Assembly: GCA_030700315.1 (NCBI GenBank)
Contig: JAUYJO010000006.1
Location: forward strand, 1 to 64,000
Source of the DNA: Gallionella sp.
GTDB lineage: Bacteria > Pseudomonadota > Gammaproteobacteria > Burkholderiales > Gallionellaceae
Reading direction: 5' to 3'
Length of the DNA stretch: 64,000 nt
Shown: one piece after another, positions 49,562 through 58,372 of the stretch
Numbering within the stretch: position 1 is the first letter of the stretch
Layout of the letters: every line of letters starts with the position of its first letter
Program-made: the position numbers and the translations under genes
The notes under the pieces: model-generated
Told to the model about the DNA's origin: nothing
Database searches by the model: none
What the model saw: the letters and a program-made list of their open reading frames with translations, nothing else

Positions 49562-50398
49562 ATGAACACGGCAAGATACCTTAAAATTTTCACCCTTATC
49601 CCTATCCTCGCGATCCTCAACTCAGGTTGCGGCGGTGACGGCGGTAATACGCTGAAATCTGGCGCGCCTACGGAAAACCTGTCGATAGGCCGCATGAAAG
49701 TGGCCATCATGCCGGAGTATGACGATCCGAGCGTGCTGGCTATTTATGACGGCAAATTTGAAGAGGTTCCAACTTATCCCATCAAGACCAGTTTCCTCAT
49801 CCCCAAGGGCTCGGTCATCAGCGACGCTTGCAGCCTATCGCATGAGGGGCAGCATTTTTGCCAGCTCTACCGGACAGTCAACCGGGGCGACCACGACGAA
49901 GTGAGCCTGCTGCTGCCCTATCCGAATTTTTATCTCAGCTTCCATACGCCACGGCTGGACATCGAAACAGAGAAAAAGGAATGGACCTATTTGATCAAGT
50001 CCAATCACCCGGTCAAAACTCTGGAAGTTGATATTCAGCAACCCTTGCGCAGCACTGATTTCAACGTGACGCCGCCGGGCAGCGCTATCCATTCGGGAAC
50101 AAGCGACGCGATCAGCGTCATTAAAGGGTTCAACCATTTCGTCTACAAGTTTGAGGGCATTGCCAAAGGCCAGGAAAACGCATTTAAAATCGCCTACCTG
50201 AAAAGCGACCCCAATCCATCGGTCGATATCAAGTACACCGCCATGCGCACCCCGCAGACGCAGAGCGCGCCTTATGAAGCCCAGAGGAGTATTAAGACGA
50301 TCATTTACGCGTTCTTCGGGGCGGGTGTGTTGTGCATTGCGGCGGTAGCTTTCTGGTTCATCCGTTCGCGCAATAAAAAACGTGCCAAATCAACATGA
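49562..50398 (+). CDS. Exported lipoprotein of unknown function with C-terminal TM
   Basis: Lipobox ILNSGCG; C-term IIYAFFGAGVLCIAAVAFWFIRSRNKK; first gene of Cu/cyt-c maturation cluster. Confidence 0.6.
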   Translation: MNTARYLKIFTLIPILAILNSGCGGDGGNTLKSGAPTENLSIGRMKVAIMPEYDDPSVLAIYDGKFEEVPTYPIKTSFLIPKGSVISDACSLSHEGQHFCQLYRTVNRGDHDEVSLLLPYPNFYLSFHTPRLDIETEKKEWTYLIKSNHPVKTLEVDIQQPLRSTDFNVTPPGSAIHSGTSDAISVIKGFNHFVYKFEGIAKGQENAFKIAYLKSDPNPSVDIKYTAMRTPQTQSAPYEAQRSIKTIIYAFFGAGVLCIAAVAFWFIRSRNKKRAKST

Positions 50399-50841
50399 AT
50401 ACGCGACTTAACCTGCGCCAGGTATTGCTGTCCTTGTGTTTATGCATGGCAGTTGCTTATGCCGCCGCCCCATCCCCTGCCTTTGCGCTGACGGTCAACG
50501 AAGTGGCCAAGGATCTCGCCTGCCCCTGCGAATGCCCGCTCATCCTGGAGGACTGCAACATGACCTGCGGCCTGGAATGGAAGAACGAGGTCGGCGAAAT
50601 GATCAGCAAGGGCATGACCAAGCAGCAGATCATGGATTATTTCATCGGCAAATATGGCGACGATGCCCGCATTACCCCCACGCAGCGAATTCAGGGCAAG
50701 GTTTACCAATACACGCGAAGCTTTGATACTTCGGATTGGGTATTGCTGTGGGCCGGATTGATTACATGGATATTACTGATGTTTTTTGGCATCTACATCG
50801 GCGTTAAGAAGTTGTTTTTTAATAAACCTGCAAAAGAGTAA
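50395..50841 (+). CDS. CcmH/CycL-like cytochrome c biogenesis protein
   Basis: VNEVAKDLACPCECPLILEDCNMTCGLEWKNEVGEMISKGMTKQQIMDYFIGKYGD. Confidence 0.78.
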   Translation: MNTRLNLRQVLLSLCLCMAVAYAAAPSPAFALTVNEVAKDLACPCECPLILEDCNMTCGLEWKNEVGEMISKGMTKQQIMDYFIGKYGDDARITPTQRIQGKVYQYTRSFDTSDWVLLWAGLITWILLMFFGIYIGVKKLFFNKPAKE

Positions 50842-50894
50842 ATTTCTGCTCAGCCTGCCAATCAATTCATTTGTAGCCAATGACAAGTTAAATC

Positions 50895-51091
50895 GTAACT
50901 ACTCAGATCGAAGTAGTATGCTCGAAAATAGCCACAACGCCAGTCCCTTCCCCATGTAAGGGGGAAGGTTAGGATGGGGGTGGGAGGGTGGAATCATCGC
51001 AAAGTGTCTTTGATACCCCACCTTTCTACCCCCATCCCTGCCTTCCCCCTGCAAGGGGGAAGGAGAAAAGCGGCAGCACCTGAGTAGTTGC
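50895..51091. repeat. ITR element GTAACTACTCAG...CCTGAGTAGTTGC with enlarged nested palindromic core
   Basis: Outer sequence as 47239-47340; core holds CCTTCCCC..GGGGGAAGG..CCCCATCC..CCTTCCCC. Confidence 0.85.
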
Positions 51092-51167
51092 CAGAATTTC
51101 CATAAAACAAAGGCCATGCCGTTACCGGGAAAGCGTCCCCGTCTTCGGTCGGCATGCAAAGTGAAAC

Positions 51168-52010
51168 ATGAAATCATCAGCAAAGTCCTTACTTATCAGC
51201 CTTGCCGTATTTTTGTTGCTATGCGTAGCCGCACTTTTTGCCGTATTCCTGTACCTGACCGAACAAGGCCCGGGCGATGCGATCCATGGGCTCAATAACG
51301 CGGCGAGACTGACCCTGTACAAGTATGGCATGGTCGATAAATTGTTTTCCGGCGAAATCAAACGCCTCTATCTGGATACCTGCACCCGGAAATGCCACGG
51401 CAAAGATGTCATCGAAAAAAACCCCAGAACCGCAGCGGAATGGGAAGCGGTAATGACGCGCATGAAGGCATCTGACCGGGCGGGAATAACGGATCGCCAC
51501 GCCGAGACCATCACGCGTTACCTGCAAAGCAATTTCTTGAGCAATGTGCCCACCGTCCTTCCCGAGAAGACCATGAAGTTCGTCAAGCTCCATTTGTGGA
51601 GAAGCGATTTCGGAGAAAGTGACCTGTTTCTGGATTTGATTTATATTCCCTACGAGCATCGCAAGCTGCTGCCCTATCTGGGGGTGCGTAGCGCACCGAC
51701 AGATGATCGAGCCGCTTTTTTTGTCGTTTATGTCAATACTCATCAAGGATCGGTCCCGCCATGGGATTTTTCGCAACTGGTGACGCTGCACGTCAATAAC
51801 GGCATCGGGCAAAGCGCAAACGCCTGGAAAGTGCTTTATGAGGACGGCCAGCGCCACCATAATCAAGGCGTTCTCGTTTTTCCCAATATTGACACCGACC
51901 AAGCGACTGACATGGAAATTAAAATGCGCCTGCCGGGGCTGGGAATGAGAACTTTCCAATGGAAACTGCCCATACCCGCTTTATCTGAAGGAGACCCTGT
52001 TGAACACTAA
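51168..52010 (+). CDS. Cytochrome c-like protein with non-canonical CX3CH (CTRKCH) motif
   Basis: LYLDTCTRKCHGKDVIEKNPRTAAEWEAVMTRMKASDRAGITDRHAETITRYLQSNFL. Confidence 0.65.
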   Translation: MKSSAKSLLISLAVFLLLCVAALFAVFLYLTEQGPGDAIHGLNNAARLTLYKYGMVDKLFSGEIKRLYLDTCTRKCHGKDVIEKNPRTAAEWEAVMTRMKASDRAGITDRHAETITRYLQSNFLSNVPTVLPEKTMKFVKLHLWRSDFGESDLFLDLIYIPYEHRKLLPYLGVRSAPTDDRAAFFVVYVNTHQGSVPPWDFSQLVTLHVNNGIGQSANAWKVLYEDGQRHHNQGVLVFPNIDTDQATDMEIKMRLPGLGMRTFQWKLPIPALSEGDPVEH

Positions 52011-52527
52011 AACCTACAAACTGCTCATTATTCTCGCCGGCGCAGGCTTGGTGCTTGCCCTTGCCGTCGCCGCTGCTCTGATTACGCGTGGAAATTCGGA
52101 AACCGCCCCCGCCGATAAAAAGGAACAAGCCCCCCATTTCACGCTCGCGCTCCTCGAAGGCAAAAGCTTCCAGTTCAGCGAATATAAAGGAAAGCCCGTC
52201 CTGATCAATTTCTTTGCCTCCTGGTGCTTGCCCTGCCGGGAAGAAATGCCCGTCCTGGTAAAAATTGCCCGTGAATATGGCCCCAAAGGCGTGGTGTTCC
52301 TGGGAATCGCCGTCGACGATACCGAGGAGAAGATGAAGGATTTCATAGTAAAATACGAGGTCAATTTTCCGGTAGGGCTGGATAAAACGGCAGAGGTTCA
52401 AAAATCCTTTGGCTTGTATGGCATACCCACCACTTACTTCATTGACAAGCAAGGCGTTATCAATTACTTCCACTCCGGCGCCGTAACCGAGGAATTACTG
52501 AAACATGAACTCGATAAGCTGCTTTAA
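52000..52527 (+). CDS. TlpA/ResA-like thiol-disulfide oxidoreductase (TTG start)
   Basis: LINFFASWCLPCREEMPVLVKIAREYG. Confidence 0.85.
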   Translation: MNTKTYKLLIILAGAGLVLALAVAAALITRGNSETAPADKKEQAPHFTLALLEGKSFQFSEYKGKPVLINFFASWCLPCREEMPVLVKIAREYGPKGVVFLGIAVDDTEEKMKDFIVKYEVNFPVGLDKTAEVQKSFGLYGIPTTYFIDKQGVINYFHSGAVTEELLKHELDKLL

Positions 52528-53017
52528 GAATTTCTGTGCAGTTTTTTTCCTCACGGCCTTGCTCTCCGGTTGCGGCGAGGAGAGCAAGCCCTTGCTTCAG
52601 GTCGGCGCAAAGGCCGCGCCCTTCACCCTTGAATTGATCGGCGGCAAGCAAAGCCAACTGGAGCAATATGCCGGAAAAGGGTTGGTCATCACCTTCATGT
52701 CCTCCTGGTGTCCCTGTTCCAACCAATCCATGCCGTTCATGAAGCAGGCTTACGAGAAACACAGTAACGGCGAGGTGGCATTTTTGATGATCGGCGTTCA
52801 GGATTCCCGGTCAAAATTTGAAAAATTTGTCGAAAAATGGCAAGCCCCCTTCCCGGCCGGCTATGACAAGGGCGACAAAATTGCCAATAACTATGGCGTA
52901 AGCTCGCCGCCGACCACTTTTTTTATCGACAAAAACGGGGTTGTGAAGCGCGCTTTCTATGGAAACATCGCGGAAAAACCGCAAGAATTCCAGCGATGGA
53001 TTGAGGAGATCATTTAA
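52505..53017 (+). CDS. Thioredoxin-like lipoprotein with CPC instead of CxxC
   Basis: Lipobox LLSGCG; VITFMSSWCPCSNQSMPFMKQAY. Confidence 0.75.
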   Translation: MNSISCFKNFCAVFFLTALLSGCGEESKPLLQVGAKAAPFTLELIGGKQSQLEQYAGKGLVITFMSSWCPCSNQSMPFMKQAYEKHSNGEVAFLMIGVQDSRSKFEKFVEKWQAPFPAGYDKGDKIANNYGVSSPPTTFFIDKNGVVKRAFYGNIAEKPQEFQRWIEEII

Positions 53018-53721
53018 TGTCTATAGGAGGCACCGACGCATTGTGGGGAGGGTTTTCCGCGTTTTTTTCGATCTGGCAGGTTTGCATCCTGCAAATCAGC
53101 CCCTTCTTTATCGCCTTTATTGTCGGCATTTACTTCGCAACACCAGGCAAGAATGCCGCTCCAGAAATTCGCCGCTGGGCACTGCTTCCCTGCATCGCTT
53201 ACGGGATTGGCTTCACGGTTTTTTATTCCCTGCTCATCGCATCCGCATTGGATATCAGTCGGCCTCTCATTCATAGCCTCAGCACGTTGCGGGTAGTTTC
53301 CGGCGTATTTTTCCTGCTGGTGGGCCTGTATATTTTGCTGATGAACCGCCTGCCCATTCTGGTCAAACTGCACCGGCCTCTAACGGTAAACATCCTGGCC
53401 CTGTTTATCGGAATAACGCTCGCCATCATCTATTCCCCGTGCATCACTCCGATGCTCTCCGATATCATGGGGCTGGCATCCCAGCGGAGCACTGCGGTTG
53501 AAGGCTGGTATCTGGCGTTTTTTTACGGGCTCGGAACCACCATCGCCCTGTGCCTGACGGCGATTGCGCTGATCCTGTTGGCCCGAAAGCAGAAAGCCGT
53601 CATGCGCAACGCAGTGTTGATAAAAAACCTTTGCGCCACAATTTTGTTTATCCTTGCCGCCATGAACATGACCGGCCTGATGCGGCACTACAAGGCGTTT
53701 GTTCTCGGGTTTGTGCTGTGA
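53017..53721 (+). CDS. CcdA/DsbD-TM-like membrane protein
   Basis: Polytopic; TLAIIYSPCITPMLSDIMGLAS; context of Trx-like genes. Confidence 0.7.
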   Translation: MSIGGTDALWGGFSAFFSIWQVCILQISPFFIAFIVGIYFATPGKNAAPEIRRWALLPCIAYGIGFTVFYSLLIASALDISRPLIHSLSTLRVVSGVFFLLVGLYILLMNRLPILVKLHRPLTVNILALFIGITLAIIYSPCITPMLSDIMGLASQRSTAVEGWYLAFFYGLGTTIALCLTAIALILLARKQKAVMRNAVLIKNLCATILFILAAMNMTGLMRHYKAFVLGFVL

Positions 53722-53936
53722 TCGCGCCACCCAAGGGAATAAAGAAGCAGGTGCTCGGCGGCATGCTGGTCTGCCTGGGCGCCGTCACCGCGCTATTGGC
53801 AAAAGTGATTGGTTTTGAGCTGGATATTTTTTATGTGATTATCAGCGCGGTCGGGGTAGGCTTATTTCTGTATGGCACCCTGCAAAAAAACCAGCAAGAA
53901 TTAACCGGCGGCGATGAGCCGCTTCAACCCAGATAG
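53718..53936 (+). CDS. Small two-TM protein (GTG start overlapping the CcdA-like stop)
   Basis: VIAPPKGIKKQVLGGMLVCLGAVTALLAKVIGFELDIFYVIISAVGVGLFLYGTLQ; stop codon provided by the downstream repeat. Confidence 0.6.
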   Translation: MIAPPKGIKKQVLGGMLVCLGAVTALLAKVIGFELDIFYVIISAVGVGLFLYGTLQKNQQELTGGDEPLQPR

Positions 53937-54041
53937 TTCATTAGCTCTTGAGACATTGCAAAATCAATGGGTTGTAGGTCGGGTTTTAACCCGACATGTC
54001 GGGCTGAAGCCCGACCTACGTCCAAATGGATTATCTGGGTT
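53926..54041. repeat. AACCCAGATA...TATCTGGGTT element, copy 3 (inside the operon)
   Basis: Perfect terminal inverted repeat. Confidence 0.92.
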
Positions 54042-54060
54042 CAAACCAAAAGGGCAACAA

Positions 54061-54765
54061 ATGAATAAACAGCGTGGGGCTCTGAACAGAAAGAGCCTGG
54101 CCATTCTGCTGATCGTGGCGGTGGCCATCGCCGTGGCTGCCGCCGCCTTTATCGGCGCGCGACCGGGCAAAGAACCCGCCGTCAAACCCCCCGAGGAGAT
54201 CGAGGACTACCTCTTCTGGGAAGCGAAGAAATTGACGGATTTCAAATTGATCGGCGGTGGCAACCAAACACTGGGCCCGGATGACCTGAAGGGGAAATGG
54301 AGTTTTATTTTCTTCGGCTACATACACTGCCCCGATGTCTGCCCGCTCACCATGGGGGTATTGGGGAAAACATTCAATCTCATCGAAAAAGACCCGGCAG
54401 CTTATCAGGAGATACAAGGCATTTTTATTTCAGTTGATCCGAAACGCGATACGCCTGAGCTGGTCAAAGAATACGCTTCCTATTTCAGCAGCAAAATCAT
54501 CGGCGTCACCGGTGACAACGCGCAACTGGAAGCGTTTTCCCGGCAGATGAGCGCCCTGTACACCATCCATCCCAAGGAAGCCCAAGCATCCGGGGAAGCC
54601 CAGGCCTCCGGGGACGACTACCAGGTGACGCACAACTCGACCGTCTTTCTCGTCGACCCGCAGGGCAGACTGTATGGCCGGTTTCCACCCCCCCAGCTTC
54701 CCCAGGAAATTGCCGGGGTGTTTTTGAAAATTCGCACGTTCTACAATGAAAGGGTAAAAAAATGA
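54061..54765 (+). CDS. SCO1/SenC/PrrC-like copper chaperone
   Basis: FIFFGYIHCPDVCPLTMGVLGKTFNLIEKD...ISVDPKRDTPELVKEYAS. Confidence 0.92.
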   Translation: MNKQRGALNRKSLAILLIVAVAIAVAAAAFIGARPGKEPAVKPPEEIEDYLFWEAKKLTDFKLIGGGNQTLGPDDLKGKWSFIFFGYIHCPDVCPLTMGVLGKTFNLIEKDPAAYQEIQGIFISVDPKRDTPELVKEYASYFSSKIIGVTGDNAQLEAFSRQMSALYTIHPKEAQASGEAQASGDDYQVTHNSTVFLVDPQGRLYGRFPPPQLPQEIAGVFLKIRTFYNERVKK

Positions 54766-55259
54766 TCAAGATTTTTTCACAAGTACTGGCCGCGCTGACG
54801 CTCGGTTTCCTCGCCTCAAATGTCTGGGCAAACGGCGATATCCAGGTCAAGGATGCCTGGGTGCAGGCCGCGCCGCCCGGCGTCAAGGTAATGGCCGCTT
54901 ATCTGGAAATCAAAAACAACGGCAAGCAGCAGCAAGTGCTCACCGGCGTTTCCAGTCCCGCCTTTGGCAAAATCGAAATTCACCGCAGCGTGATCCAGGG
55001 GAACGTGGCGCGCATGGATCATCTGAAAGAGTTGACCATTCCAGCCAACGCCTCGGTATTGCTGCAACAAGGCGGCTTACACCTCATGCTGATGGATGTG
55101 AAAAAACCCCTCGCCAGCGGCGACCAAGTTCCCTTGGCCTTCATTTTCGGCAATGGCGAAAAAATTGCAGCGACCGCAATCGTCCGCTCCGGCAAAATGG
55201 AAGGTATGGGAGAGGGCGGGACTATGGATCATTCCGGGCATGGCGGGCATAAGCATTAA
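54762..55259 (+). CDS. PCu(A)C copper chaperone
   Basis: VKDAWVQAAPPGVKVMAAYLEIKNNG...KIEIHRS...ARMDHLKELTIPA...GLHLMLMDVKKPL; His/Met tail. Confidence 0.9.
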   Translation: MIKIFSQVLAALTLGFLASNVWANGDIQVKDAWVQAAPPGVKVMAAYLEIKNNGKQQQVLTGVSSPAFGKIEIHRSVIQGNVARMDHLKELTIPANASVLLQQGGLHLMLMDVKKPLASGDQVPLAFIFGNGEKIAATAIVRSGKMEGMGEGGTMDHSGHGGHKH

Positions 55260-55377
55260 CCGTAGAGCTGGACGAGCCGTAACCAAAAACGTAGGTCGGG
55301 CTTTGCCCGACATGGTGGGCGGAGCCCACCCTACGGTTTCGTTGAAAAAATCTCGTCACGTTTTGACATGATTTAAC

Positions 55378-55914
55378 TTGCAAATGACTAAGGAAGCAAT
55401 GCTAAAACCTGAACCCCAACCCCGCCGTTTTCTGCTCGCGCTGCTGCTGGGCAGTTTTTTGTTTATGCTGGGATGCAACGGCAACACGACAGAGCCCAAA
55501 GGCGCAATAGAAAATGCGCCCGATTTCAATGTGGCGCTCTTTGAAGGCGGCGAATTTCAGTTAAGCGCGCAAAAAGGCAACGTGGTCGTAATCAATTTTT
55601 TCGCCTCATGGTGCGTCTCCTGCGGCGAAGAAACGCCTCACATTGAAAAAGTATTCCGCGAATATGCCTCTCAGCCGGTAGCGTTCCTGGGCATTGCCGT
55701 CGATGATACGGAAAAAAAGGCAAAAGAATTCATGAAGAAATCGGGCCTGACCATACCTGCGGGACTGGATCGGACCGGAAAAATCAAAGACGCCTACGGC
55801 CTGTACGGCATGCCCACCACGTTCTTTATCGACAAGAACGGCAAGATCAGCTATTTCCACGCGGGTGTCGTTACGGAAGAATTGCTCAGACATGAAATTG
55901 GCAAGCTGCTTTGA
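55378..55914 (+). CDS. TlpA-like thiol-disulfide oxidoreductase lipoprotein
   Basis: Lipobox MLGCN; INFFASWCVSCGEETPHIEKVF. Confidence 0.85.
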   Translation: MQMTKEAMLKPEPQPRRFLLALLLGSFLFMLGCNGNTTEPKGAIENAPDFNVALFEGGEFQLSAQKGNVVVINFFASWCVSCGEETPHIEKVFREYASQPVAFLGIAVDDTEKKAKEFMKKSGLTIPAGLDRTGKIKDAYGLYGMPTTFFIDKNGKISYFHAGVVTEELLRHEIGKLL

Positions 55915-55996
55915 CCCTGCAAGCGAGAAGGAGCAAAACGACCGCATCCGGGTAGGTGCTAATTTATTTCAATTCCCGATCAATAGAGCATTATCG

Positions 55997-56064
55997 TAGG
56001 GCGTGTTCTACCCGCCGGATAAAGATGTCGGGCGAAGCCCGACCTACGGATTATTTTTCTATTG
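55997..56064. repeat. CGTAGGGCGGGTTCTACCCGCCGGATAAAGATGTCGGGC...CCTACGGATTATTTT element, copy 1
   Basis: Same sequence at 62005 and inverted at 56922. Confidence 0.88.
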
Positions 56065-56092
56065 AATGAAAAATGGAATTAGAGCTGCGCGC

Positions 56093-56845
56093 CTACTGTG
56101 GATCGTTTTTCAAACGTTGCATGTTGGTCACATAGCGTTGCAGCAACACGCTGGAAACATTGTCTAGATTCTTGAATTCGCAGCCCACGCGCCGGATCGT
56201 TTGGCCTGGCTTGGGAGACATTGAAACCACGCTTTTCACCATGAGCGTGACGTTGATCTTGCCCACTTCCGGCAAGTCGATCTGGCAGCCGGCATAAGTC
56301 TGCCCTATCACAAACTCGATGGCCTCTTCCGCATACGACAACCTGACCCCGCCGCCGCTGATGTCCATGATGGGCACCTCTATTTTCCCCGCCTCCACCT
56401 GGCCGGCAGGGGTAACGCAACGCAGGTGTTCGGAAAGCGGGATCGAGAGCCGGAAATACTCGCGTCGCTGAATGCGGCAAAGGTGGGCCGGAAACGGCAT
56501 GTAAAAAGCGGGATAATTCTGGTGCGCGAGCTCGCGGATGGCGCCGACCGAAAATTGAATCTTGACGTGGTTATGCACACTGACCAAAGTGAGGCGCTTG
56601 CTTTCGGCGATGCGCCGGTTTTTGGCCGCATCTGTGCCCTGCTCCACCCAAAACCCCTTCTCGCCGACATCCAGCACCGAAGTCATGATGAAATCCTTGA
56701 TGCCATCGTAATACAGCGCGACACGCGCCCCGTCTTCCGCGATACCGCGCAACAAGGACTGAATCTGGCGCGCGGAAGAAATGCGGCATTCACTCTCCTG
56801 GCGATCAGAAAGTCTTTCTACGGTAAGTGGAACGTTTTCTTGCAT
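56093..56845 (-). CDS. YcgR/PilZ-domain flagellar brake-like protein, paralogue A
   Basis: RIQRREYFRLSIPLSEHLRC; MDISGGGVRLSY (PilZ RxxxR and D/NxSxxG motifs). Confidence 0.85.
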   Translation of the reverse strand: MQENVPLTVERLSDRQESECRISSARQIQSLLRGIAEDGARVALYYDGIKDFIMTSVLDVGEKGFWVEQGTDAAKNRRIAESKRLTLVSVHNHVKIQFSVGAIRELAHQNYPAFYMPFPAHLCRIQRREYFRLSIPLSEHLRCVTPAGQVEAGKIEVPIMDISGGGVRLSYAEEAIEFVIGQTYAGCQIDLPEVGKINVTLMVKSVVSMSPKPGQTIRRVGCEFKNLDNVSSVLLQRYVTNMQRLKNDPQ

Positions 56846-56921
56846 GATAAATCTAGGTGCGTCTCCGGTGTGCTGGTTATCTGCAAATATTTTTAACTCA
56901 AATTGTCTATTAGACCGTCAA

Positions 56922-56988
56922 TAGGAAAACAATCCGTAGGTCGGGCTCCGCCCGACATCTTTATCCGGCGGGTAGAACCCGCCCTACG
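56922..56988. repeat. Inverted copy of the 55997 element
   Basis: Reverse complement matches. Confidence 0.88.
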
Positions 56989-57027
56989 ATTGTGACTAAT
57001 CCGCATTCCACAAGAGTAAACCCCCAC

Positions 57028-57780
57028 TCACGCGGCAGCCCTCAAGCGCTGTACCTTGGTCACATAGCGTTGCAGCAAAATTCCGGAAGAGATATCGACA
57101 TTCTTGAACTCGCACCCCACCCGATGGATCGTTTGCCCGTTCTGCGCGGATATCGTAACCAGATTTTTAACCTCCAGCGTCGCGCTGATCTTGCCCGTTT
57201 CCGGCAAATTGATCTGGCAATTCTCATAAACCTGCCCCAGCACAAACTCGATATCGTCCGCAGTGTAAAACAGCCTCACCCCGCCGCCGCTGATATCCAT
57301 CACCGGCACATCGAACAGCCCGCTCACCTGCGGCTGCGCAATGGGAATCACACAAGTCAGGCGCTCGGAAGGGAACAGCGAGAGCCGGTAATATTCGCGG
57401 CGTTGAATACGGTAGAGGATGGCCGGAAAAGGCAGGTAAAAAGCCGGGTAGCCCTGGTGCGTCACCGCGCGGATACTATCGACCACAAATTGAATCTTCA
57501 CCTGGTTATGCGCACCGACCAGAGTGAGGCGCTGGCTTTCCGCAATGCGCCGGTTTTTGGGCGCATCCACGCCCTGCTCCACCCACAACCCTTTATCGCC
57601 GACATCCAGCAGCGACGTCATGATGAATTCCTTCACGCCATCATAATACAGCGCGGCAAGCGCCCCGATTTCCGACATATCGCGCAACAAAGACTGTATT
57701 TGCTGCGGGGAAGTTACGCGGCATTCGCTCTCCTGCTCGCCGGCAAGTCTTTCGATGGTTAACGGGATATTTTCGTGCAT
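57028..57780 (-). CDS. YcgR/PilZ-domain flagellar brake-like protein, paralogue B
   Basis: RIQRREYYRLSLFPSERLTC; MDISGGGVRLFY; full-length similarity to 56093-56845. Confidence 0.85.
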   Translation of the reverse strand: MHENIPLTIERLAGEQESECRVTSPQQIQSLLRDMSEIGALAALYYDGVKEFIMTSLLDVGDKGLWVEQGVDAPKNRRIAESQRLTLVGAHNQVKIQFVVDSIRAVTHQGYPAFYLPFPAILYRIQRREYYRLSLFPSERLTCVIPIAQPQVSGLFDVPVMDISGGGVRLFYTADDIEFVLGQVYENCQINLPETGKISATLEVKNLVTISAQNGQTIHRVGCEFKNVDISSGILLQRYVTKVQRLRAAA

Positions 57781-57917
57781 TAACTAAACTTCAATTCAGA
57801 ATGTCATGCCGGACGGCGGTTTTTCGCGGTCTGGCTCCAGGGTAATGAGGGTCGGCGCGCATGATAACAAAATCCGTCGCACCTGATAAGCAAAAGGAAG
57901 CTTGCCAAAACAGTCTT

Positions 57918-58000
57918 CGTAGGGCGGATGAGCGTAGCGTTATCCGCCGTATGGGTAGCCATGCGGCGGATAACGGCCTGTGGCCTCATCCGCCCTACAG
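57918..58000. repeat. GTAGGGCGGATGAGCG...CATCCGCCCTAC palindrome, copy 2
   Basis: Core identical to 179-262. Confidence 0.9.
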
Positions 58001-58051
58001 AAGATCTTTTGGCCTCCATGAATTCGAGCCATTTGGGCAACAAACAGGACG

Positions 58052-58372
58052 CTACCGTCTTGCCGGAGGCAGGACAGCGGGCGTTTCCGCATGTTCCAGC
58101 TTATACAGCCAGGCCAGCAGTTCGGCGACAGCGAGATAAAGTTGCGGCGGGATTTCCTGGTCGAGTTCCACCTGCATCAACAGCCCGACCAGATCTTCGG
58201 ACTCATGCACGTAGACATTGTTTTGCCGGGCGCGCTCGATGATCGCCTGCGCCATCATGCCGCGCCCTTTGGCGACCACCTGCGGCGCGCCGCCCTGGCT
58301 CTTTCCGCCTTGGCCCTTGCCATAGGTCAAGGCGACGGCGACCTGTTGCGGCGAAAGATTGCTGGATTTCAC
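58052..58372 (-). CDS. FhlB-like (FlhB C-terminal-domain homologue)
   Basis: VAVALTYGKGQ...APQVVAKGRGMMAQAIIERARQNNVYVHESEDLVGLLMQVELDQEIPPQLYLAVAELLAWLY. Confidence 0.88.
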   Translation of the reverse strand: MKSSNLSPQQVAVALTYGKGQGGKSQGGAPQVVAKGRGMMAQAIIERARQNNVYVHESEDLVGLLMQVELDQEIPPQLYLAVAELLAWLYKLEHAETPAVLPPARR

